Assembly (NCBI RefSeq): GCF_023015765.1
Contig: NZ_JALKAL010000005.1
Coordinates: 1 to 64,000, forward strand
DNA length: 64,000 nucleotides
Direction: 5' to 3'
From: Ornithinimicrobium sp. F0845
GTDB taxonomy: Bacteria > Actinomycetota > Actinomycetes > Actinomycetales > Dermatophilaceae
The notes below the pieces were generated by a model. That model saw nothing but the letters and a program-made list of their open reading frames with translations, was not told the DNA's origin and ran no database searches. Shown here piece by piece: positions 58,769-64,000 of this stretch (positions within the stretch are counted from its first letter, which is position 1; the number at the start of each line of letters is the position of its first letter). Position numbers and translations under genes: made by a program.

Positions 58769-59943
58769 GTCAGGACCGCACGAACGCCCTGGTCGGTGTG
58801 GGGGCCGGCATCGCCGCAGCCGGCCTGGCCGTGGTCGGCGCGGTCGCTGTCGACCGACTCTGGCGCGACCGCAGGCACGCGATCGCCCTGGGCGCCGACG
58901 ACGACTTCACCGTCGTGCCGGACGAGACGCGGGTCGTCGTGGCGGACGACGGGGTGCCGCTCCACGTCGAGATCAACGTGCCGACCGACTGGGACGAGAG
59001 CAGGCCCACGGTGGTCCTCAACCACGGGTTCACCCTCGACCTGCGGTGCTGGGTCTATCAGCGTCGTGCCCTGGTCGAGGCCGGCTACCGGGTCGTCGTG
59101 TGGGACCTGCGCGGCCACGGGAGCTCCGGCGAGGGCCCGGAGGAGTCCTACACCATCGAGCAGCTGGGCACGGACCTGGCCCACGTCCTGGCCGAGGTCG
59201 TCCCGACCGGAGACCTCGTCCTGGCCGGTCACTCGATGGGCGGCATGACGATCATGGCGCTCGCGGAGGCGGACCCCGGTCTGTTCCGCGAGCGGGTGCT
59301 GGGCGTGGGGCTGATCAGCACCAGCGCCGGAGGGCTGCACCGGATCACCTGGGGCCTGGGGTCCCTGCTGGGCGGGGCCGTCACCCGCGTCGGACCGAAG
59401 GTGCTGGGCGAGATCTCGCCCCACCAGGACTTTGTGGACTCGGTGCTGCGCGGCGGGCGGGAGCTGCAGGAGTTCTTCGTGGCCCGCGGTTCCTTCGGGT
59501 CGCCGGTGCCGCTGTCGGTGGTCCGGCTCACCGCCGACATGATCTTCGGCACGCCCCTGTCGGTCATGTCGGCGTTCAGCCACACACTGGACGACCACGA
59601 CAAGCGCGAGGCGCTGGCGAACATGGCCGACCAGGAGGTCCTGGTGTTCAACGGGGACAAGGACGCGGTGACCGCCGCGGTGCACAGCACGGAGATCGTC
59701 GCGGCGATCCCCGGCGCCGAGCACGTCTTCGTCAAGGACGCCGGGCACATCATCATGCTCGAGCACCACGAGCTGCTCAACCGTGAGCTCCTGGACCTGA
59801 TCACGCGGGCGGAGCGCTGCCGCGACGCTGGCCCGCGTGCTGCACCACGGACCGGCTCACGGCACACGGTGACCGACCTCAGCAAGCGTCGCAGGGACGT
59901 GCGGACACGGCCGGTGCGGGGTCGCCCGCGGCAACGGGCATGA
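58765..59943 (+). CDS. Alpha/beta hydrolase of the alr-tsaE locus
   Basis: A 392-residue protein with an N-terminal membrane anchor (residues about 8-30), oxyanion segment LNHGFTLDLRCW, nucleophile Ser in LAGHSMGGMT, Asp in VFNGDKDAV and His in KDAGHIIMLE. GTG at 58765 overlaps the alr stop and its own stop overlaps tsaE. A hydrolase of this type is conserved between alr and tsaE in actinobacteria, with no known substrate. The C-terminal 50 residues are basic and variable. Confidence 0.87.
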   Translation: MSQDRTNALVGVGAGIAAAGLAVVGAVAVDRLWRDRRHAIALGADDDFTVVPDETRVVVADDGVPLHVEINVPTDWDESRPTVVLNHGFTLDLRCWVYQRRALVEAGYRVVVWDLRGHGSSGEGPEESYTIEQLGTDLAHVLAEVVPTGDLVLAGHSMGGMTIMALAEADPGLFRERVLGVGLISTSAGGLHRITWGLGSLLGGAVTRVGPKVLGEISPHQDFVDSVLRGGRELQEFFVARGSFGSPVPLSVVRLTADMIFGTPLSVMSAFSHTLDDHDKREALANMADQEVLVFNGDKDAVTAAVHSTEIVAAIPGAEHVFVKDAGHIIMLEHHELLNRELLDLITRAERCRDAGPRAAPRTGSRHTVTDLSKRRRDVRTRPVRGRPRQRA

Positions 59944-60446
59944 GCACCGGGATGTTGGCCACCGCACTGCGGGGCGGGGTCGTGGAGCTGGCCACCGCCG
60001 CGGACACGCACGCCCTGGGCGTGGAGCTCGGTCGGGGGCTGGGGGCCGGCGACCTGGTGCTGCTCACCGGTGACCTGGCCGCCGGCAAGACCACCCTGAC
60101 CCAGGGGATCGGCGCCGGCCTCGGCGTGCGGGGACCAATTACCTCGCCGACCTTCGTCATCGCCCGCGTCCACCCCAGCCTGGGGTCCGGCCCCGACCTG
60201 GTCCACGTGGACGCCTACCGCCTCGGAGGGGTCGGCGAGCTCGACGACCTCGACCTCGACGCAGATCTCGAGGCCGTGGTCACCGTCGTCGAGTGGGGCC
60301 ACGGGATGGCCGAGGCGCTCGCCGAGGACTGGCTCGAGATCGTGCTGACGCGGCGCGAGGAGGGCCGGACCGACACGATCGAGGGTGACGAGCCACGCTG
60401 GGCGCGGGTGCTCGGGCACGGCCCCCGCTGGGCCGGGGAGGACTGA
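59940..60446 (+). CDS. tsaE: tRNA threonylcarbamoyladenosine biosynthesis ATPase TsaE
   Basis: A 168-residue ATPase with Walker A LTGDLAAGKTTLTQGI near residue 45, SPTFVIARVHP, HVDAYRL and VVEWGHGMAEAL. It is needed for the t6A37 modification of tRNA. ATG at 59940 overlaps the hydrolase stop (ATGA). tsaB, rimI and tsaD, which usually follow, are absent. Confidence 0.95.
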   Translation: MSTGMLATALRGGVVELATAADTHALGVELGRGLGAGDLVLLTGDLAAGKTTLTQGIGAGLGVRGPITSPTFVIARVHPSLGSGPDLVHVDAYRLGGVGELDDLDLDADLEAVVTVVEWGHGMAEALAEDWLEIVLTRREEGRTDTIEGDEPRWARVLGHGPRWAGED

Positions 60447-60448
60447 GT

Positions 60449-61057
60449 ATGTCGGACCTGAGCATGTCGGACCCGTCACCTGACACCGGCGCCCGCCCCG
60501 CCCGCCTGCTGACCGTGTGCACCGGCAACGTGTGCCGGTCGCCGTTGCTGGAGCGGGTGCTGCAGCGCCGGCTGGACCAGCGCTGGGGCACCGGACGCTA
60601 CGAGGTCTCCAGCGCCGGGACGCACGCCCTGGTGGGACAGGCCATGGACGAGCGGTCGGCCGACCTGCTGCAGTCCTTCGGCGGGTCACCGGACGGCTTC
60701 GTCGCCCGCCGGCTCACCGCGCGGCTGATCGCCGACGCCGACCTGGTGCTGGTCGCGACCACGGCCCACCGGGGACTGGTGATCCGGGAGCACCCGCCCG
60801 CGCTACGGCATACTTTCACCTTCCGCGAGCTCGGGGCGCTCACGGACACGCTGACCGCGGACCCGGTCGTGGCCGGGGACCTGCCGCCGGCCGAGCGCCT
60901 GCGCGCGCTGGCGGCCACGCTGATCGGCAGACGTGGCCCCGGCGTGGTCCGCGAGCCGGACATCGTCGATCCCTACCGACGTGACGACCGGGTCTACCGG
61001 CAGATGGCGGAGGAGATCCGGGGGGCCCTCCCCTCGGTGTTCCGCGCGCTGGGCTGA
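60449..61057 (+). CDS. Low-molecular-weight protein-tyrosine phosphatase
   Basis: A 202-residue phosphatase with the P-loop VCTGNVCRSPLLE and the general acid Asp in DIVDPYRR. The length exceeds the usual 150-160 because of a region near residues 130-165. Such enzymes control bacterial tyrosine kinases of capsule export, and a sugar transferase gene follows. ATG at 60449 is two bases after the tsaE stop, so it is probably in the alr-tsaE transcript. Confidence 0.88.
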   Translation: MSDLSMSDPSPDTGARPARLLTVCTGNVCRSPLLERVLQRRLDQRWGTGRYEVSSAGTHALVGQAMDERSADLLQSFGGSPDGFVARRLTARLIADADLVLVATTAHRGLVIREHPPALRHTFTFRELGALTDTLTADPVVAGDLPPAERLRALAATLIGRRGPGVVREPDIVDPYRRDDRVYRQMAEEIRGALPSVFRALG

Positions 61058-61328
61058 GGGCCGGGTCCGTCAGGAGCCCGTCCTTGCGCAGTGGAGGGCA
61101 GAAGGTTCTCGTGCCGTGACGGCGTGGCGTCCTTGCGTCGCGGCGGCGTGTGACTCGCGCCGTGGAGGGCGTGACGACTCTGGAAGGCGCGGTATGGTCG
61201 GAGGGTCCTTGCGGGCGGCTGCTACCAGTGGGTAATTCTGGGGGTAGCGCGCAAACGAGTATAGAACTACTATGCCGAAGGTAATGCGCAAGTAAAGTTC
61301 ACGACGATTTCGCAACGACGGGGTTCGG
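61058..61328 (+). other. 271-base promoter region of the sugar transferase gene
   Basis: The right half (61230-61320) is clearly AT-richer than the flanks, with TATAGAACTACTATG near 61260 and two ATGCGCAAG/GCGCAAA-like motifs. A promoter is likely, though I cannot fix its hexamers. The left half shows nothing. Confidence 0.45.
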
Positions 61329-62906
61329 ATGACGGCACCACAGCAGGTGGAGGTGATCGCCTCTGCGCTGAGCCGCACCGCCGGGAGGGGTGGAGCCGAC
61401 CGCGGGTCACGATCGACACCGCTGATCGTCGTCCCGGACTCCTGGGCCGAGGCCGGGGGGCAGCGGCCCCGTCGGGCGACGGGCCACCCTCGTGCCAGGC
61501 GCTACCTCGGGGGCTACCTGCGCTGGCTGCGCATCTCCGACCTGCTGGTCATCGTGATCGCCCTGGGTCTGACCACCATCACCCGGTTCGGGTTCACGCA
61601 GGCCGATCTGGCCGCCACGGGCGTCGGGTACACCGAGGTCAGTCTGGGACTGGCGGTCGCGTGGGTCCTGATGCTCAACCTGCACTCGGCCTATGACGGT
61701 CGGTTCACCGGCCACGGGGTCCAGGAGTATCGCCAGGTCTTCCACGCCTCGCTGATGCTCTTCGCCGTGCTGGCGATCGGGGCCTACGCGCTGAAGGTGG
61801 ACGTGGCCCGGGGTTACGTCCTGCTGGCCTTCCCGCTGGGCACGCTGTTGCTGCTGGCCTCCCGCTACGCCGCGCGCCGCTGGCTGGTGCGGCAGCGCCG
61901 GGCAGGTCAGCTGTCCGACCGGGTGCTGCTCGTCGGGGACCGCGACAATGTCGAGCAGCTCGTCGTGGCGCTTCGACGGACCCCGGACGCCGGCTACAAC
62001 GTGCTCGGTGCCTGTGTGGACGACGCCCCGGCGGCGACCGAGGTCGCGGGGGTTCCCGTGGTCGGTTCCGAGGGGGACGTCCTCGTCCGGGCCGTCGATC
62101 TGAACGTCGACGTGATCGCCGTGTCCTCCTCCGCGGGCCTCGGTTCCTCCGGGTTGCGGCGGCTCGGCTGGGCCCTGGAGGGCACCGACATCGACCTGGT
62201 GGTCGCCCCGGGGATCATGGACGTGGCCGGCCCTCGCGTGCGGACGCGTCCGGTGCAGGGACTGCCGCTCATCCATGTGGAGGCACCCACCTTTGACGGG
62301 CCCGCCCTGGTCGTGAAGAACCTCATGGACCGGGCCGTTGCAGCCCTGGGCCTGGCGCTGCTGTCGCCGGTCTTCCTGTGCCTGGCCGCGATGATCGCCT
62401 TCCACGACCGCGGACCGGTCTTCTTCCGCCAGGAGCGGGTGGGCCGCGACGGTCGCACCTTCCGGATGCTGAAGTTCCGCACCATGCACACGGAGGCCGA
62501 GGCGGCCCTGCCATCGCTGATGGCCGCCAATGACGGGGCCGGGCCGCTGTTCAAGATCAAGGACGACCCCCGCGTCACCCGGCTCGGCCGGGTGCTTCGG
62601 CGCTACAGCGTGGATGAGCTGCCGCAGCTGATCAACGTGCTCCGCGGAGAGATGAGCCTGGTGGGGCCCCGTCCGCCGCTGCCGCGCGAGGTCCTCGCCT
62701 ACGAGGCCGACACCCGGCGCCGGCTGCTGGTCAAGCCCGGCATGACCGGCATGTGGCAGATCGGCGGGCGCAGCAACCTGTCCTGGACCGAGTCGGTCCG
62801 CCTCGACCTGTACTACGTCGAGAACTGGACACCGCTGCTGGACCTGATGATCCTGTGGCGCACGGTGCGCGTCGTGACGCGACCGGACGACACCGGGGCC
62901 TTCTGA
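61329..62906 (+). CDS. Polyprenyl glycosylphosphotransferase (WcaJ/CpsE type)
   Basis: A 525-residue membrane protein. Residues about 65-185 hold four transmembrane helices, then a CoA-binding-like domain (VLLVGDRDNVEQLVVALRR). After a fifth helix near 340 comes the catalytic bacterial sugar transferase domain: FRMLKFRTMHTEAE, RLGRVLRRYSVDELPQLINV and SLVGPRPPLPRE. It moves a sugar-1-phosphate onto undecaprenyl phosphate and starts exopolysaccharide synthesis. It probably opens or belongs to a surface polysaccharide region to the right, and the preceding phosphatase fits that theme. Confidence 0.9.
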   Translation: MTAPQQVEVIASALSRTAGRGGADRGSRSTPLIVVPDSWAEAGGQRPRRATGHPRARRYLGGYLRWLRISDLLVIVIALGLTTITRFGFTQADLAATGVGYTEVSLGLAVAWVLMLNLHSAYDGRFTGHGVQEYRQVFHASLMLFAVLAIGAYALKVDVARGYVLLAFPLGTLLLLASRYAARRWLVRQRRAGQLSDRVLLVGDRDNVEQLVVALRRTPDAGYNVLGACVDDAPAATEVAGVPVVGSEGDVLVRAVDLNVDVIAVSSSAGLGSSGLRRLGWALEGTDIDLVVAPGIMDVAGPRVRTRPVQGLPLIHVEAPTFDGPALVVKNLMDRAVAALGLALLSPVFLCLAAMIAFHDRGPVFFRQERVGRDGRTFRMLKFRTMHTEAEAALPSLMAANDGAGPLFKIKDDPRVTRLGRVLRRYSVDELPQLINVLRGEMSLVGPRPPLPREVLAYEADTRRRLLVKPGMTGMWQIGGRSNLSWTESVRLDLYYVENWTPLLDLMILWRTVRVVTRPDDTGAF

Positions 62907-62943
62907 GTCCCGCACCGCCCGCGCCGCGCGACAGCCCGGCCGA

Positions 62944-62949
62944 TACGCT
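62944..62949 (+). promoter_or_regulatory. Leaderless -10 element of the MDR oxidoreductase gene
   Basis: TACGCT, six bases, then GTG at 62956; no Shine-Dalgarno sequence. Confidence 0.6.
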
Positions 62950-62955
62950 GACCGT

Positions 62956-63921
62956 GTGCTAGCCGCCTACGTCGCTGAGATCACTCCGGACGACCCCCTA
63001 GCGGGGCTGGTCGTGGGCGAGCGCCCAGAGCCGGAGGTGCCGGACGGCTGGGTCAGGGTCGACGTGCGAGCCGCCGCGCTGAACCACCACGACCTGTGGT
63101 CGCTGCGCGGGGTCGGTCTGCGGCCTGACCGGTTGCCGATGATCCTGGGCTGCGACGCCGCGGGGGTGGACCAGGACGGCCGGGAGGTGGTCGTGCACTC
63201 GGTCGTCTCCAGCCCCGGCTGGACCGGCGAGCAGACCCTCGACCCGCGCCGCTCCCTTCTGTCTGAGCTGCACCAGGGCACGCTGGCCGAGCAGGTGGTC
63301 GTGCCCGCGGGCAACCTGGTGCCCAAGCCGGCCGGCCTCTCCTTCGAGGAGGCCGCCTGTCTGCCGACCGCCTGGCTCACGGCCTACAAGATGCTGTGCG
63401 TCAACGGGGGCCCGCCGGGATCCACGGTCCTGGTCCAGGGCGCCGGCGGCGGTGTCGCGTCCGCGGCCATCGCGCTCGGTGCCGCGACCGGCTATCGCGT
63501 CTGGGCCACCAGCCGGGACGAGACCCGACGGCAGCGTGCCCTGGAGCTCGGGGCCGAGGCGGTGTTCGAGCCCGGTCAGCGGCTGCCCGAACGCGTCGAC
63601 ATCGTGCTCGAGACGGTCGGGGCCGCGACCTGGTCCCACTCGGTGTCCAGCCTGCGCCCAGGCGGCACGGTGGTCATCGCGGGAGCCACGTCCGGCGACG
63701 CTCCGGCCAAGGCGGAGCTGACCCGGATCTTCTTCCAGCAGATGCGGATCCAGGGATCGACGATGGGCAACCTGGAGCAGCTGCGCCAGGTCGTCCGGGT
63801 CGTCGAGCAGACCGGCGTCCGTCCGCTGATCGACCGCGTGATCCCGCTCGCCGAGGCGGCCGACGGCCTGGCGGCCCTGGACGCGGGCGAGGTCTTCGGC
63901 AAGGTGGTGCTGACTCCGTGA
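62956..63921 (+). CDS. MDR-family zinc-type alcohol dehydrogenase / quinone oxidoreductase-like
   Basis: A 321-residue medium-chain reductase. The GroES-like N-terminal domain has AAALNHHDLWSLRG and GCDAAG; the Rossmann part has VLVQGAGGGVASAAI. The catalytic-zinc Cys and His of classical alcohol dehydrogenases are not evident, so a quinone oxidoreductase or enoyl reductase role is more likely. GTG at 62956 is set by the promoter spacing. Its TGA overlaps the GTG of a further frame. Confidence 0.85.
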   Translation: MLAAYVAEITPDDPLAGLVVGERPEPEVPDGWVRVDVRAAALNHHDLWSLRGVGLRPDRLPMILGCDAAGVDQDGREVVVHSVVSSPGWTGEQTLDPRRSLLSELHQGTLAEQVVVPAGNLVPKPAGLSFEEAACLPTAWLTAYKMLCVNGGPPGSTVLVQGAGGGVASAAIALGAATGYRVWATSRDETRRQRALELGAEAVFEPGQRLPERVDIVLETVGAATWSHSVSSLRPGGTVVIAGATSGDAPAKAELTRIFFQQMRIQGSTMGNLEQLRQVVRVVEQTGVRPLIDRVIPLAEAADGLAALDAGEVFGKVVLTP

Positions 63922-64000
63922 GCAGCGGGACGGGCGCCGTGGCCGGGGCGACAGACGCCGTGGCTGGGAGGACCGACGCCGGGTCGAGCGGAGGCATGGG
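63918..64000 (+). CDS. Possible next gene, 5' end only
   Basis: GTG at 63918 overlaps the preceding TGA and the frame stays open for 27 codons to the window edge. The peptide is Gly/Ala/Thr/Ser-rich and gives no clue to function. The overlap is the pattern seen for other coupled genes here, but this remains weak. Confidence 0.4.
   Translation, partial: MSSGTGAVAGATDAVAGRTDAGSSGGM

Overview
The window is chromosomal DNA of a very GC-rich actinobacterium (roughly 70% G+C, GTG and even TTG starts, strong G/C third-position bias). A mycothiol conjugate amidase (mca), a GreA/DUF4307/mca/hemolysin-III/cis-prenyltransferase/PhoH2/coaA/fumC neighbourhood that matches the Rv1080c-Rv1098c region of Mycobacterium tuberculosis in content, and an oleA-oleBC-oleD olefin cluster point to the Micrococcales, plausibly the Intrasporangiaceae/Dermacoccaceae side. 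That placement is an inference. I saw no rRNA or tRNA gene, no CRISPR array and no recognisable insertion sequence.

Layout. 1-5 kb: 3'-truncated DUF222/13E12 HNH protein with a LexA-like box, a thiolase, a nucleotidyltransferase and an SGNH hydrolase. 4.5-9.2 kb: long-chain olefin operon oleA-oleBC-oleD (minus strand). 9.4-16.2 kb: LppX/LprG-type lipoprotein and a single-chain 1,877-residue biotin-dependent acyl-CoA carboxylase. 16.4-22.9 kb: fructosamine-kinase-like protein, squalene-cyclase-like repeat protein, methyltransferase, HrpB helicase, MsrA, small membrane protein. 22.9-23.45 kb: a gene-poor, lower-GC island with a perfect CRP/GlxR-type box. 23.5-28.2 kb: ramB and the glyoxylate bypass genes aceA and aceB. 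28.4-39.5 kb: ilvA and the mycobacteria-like block. 39.6-43.3 kb: glmS-acpS-nnr. 43.3-57.5 kb: pantothenate genes (panB-panC-DUF2520), an MFS/GlxA-type regulator pair and leucine genes (leuA with attenuator, leuD-leuC, leuB). 57.6-61.1 kb: alr-hydrolase-tsaE-phosphatase. 61.3-64 kb: polyprenyl-phosphate sugar transferase and an MDR oxidoreductase.

How it works together. RamB with aceA/aceB would let the cell grow on acetate or fatty acids. The thiolase, Ole enzymes and giant carboxylase all handle acyl-CoA. GlmS, Alr, the cis-prenyltransferase, a lytic-transglycosylase-like protein, an M15-like protein and the sugar transferase concern the cell envelope.

Most unusual signals. (1) An 11-base hyphenated palindrome, GGCAGTATGCC, occurs exactly six times, with near copies, in every codon phase and between genes; a paired form makes a hairpin after the lipoprotein gene, which recalls uptake-signal words. 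(2) A solitary AbiEi/DUF559-like gene lies between two palindromes with the same core, with C-rich and G-rich tracts outside them, inside the leucine genes. (3) The oleBC-oleD junction has a Shine-Dalgarno/start/stop unit tandemly triplicated; two other short, non-triplet tandem duplications sit over stop codons (DUF4307 gene, MFS gene). (4) A consistent TAnnnT-N6/7-RTG leaderless promoter fixes several start codons.
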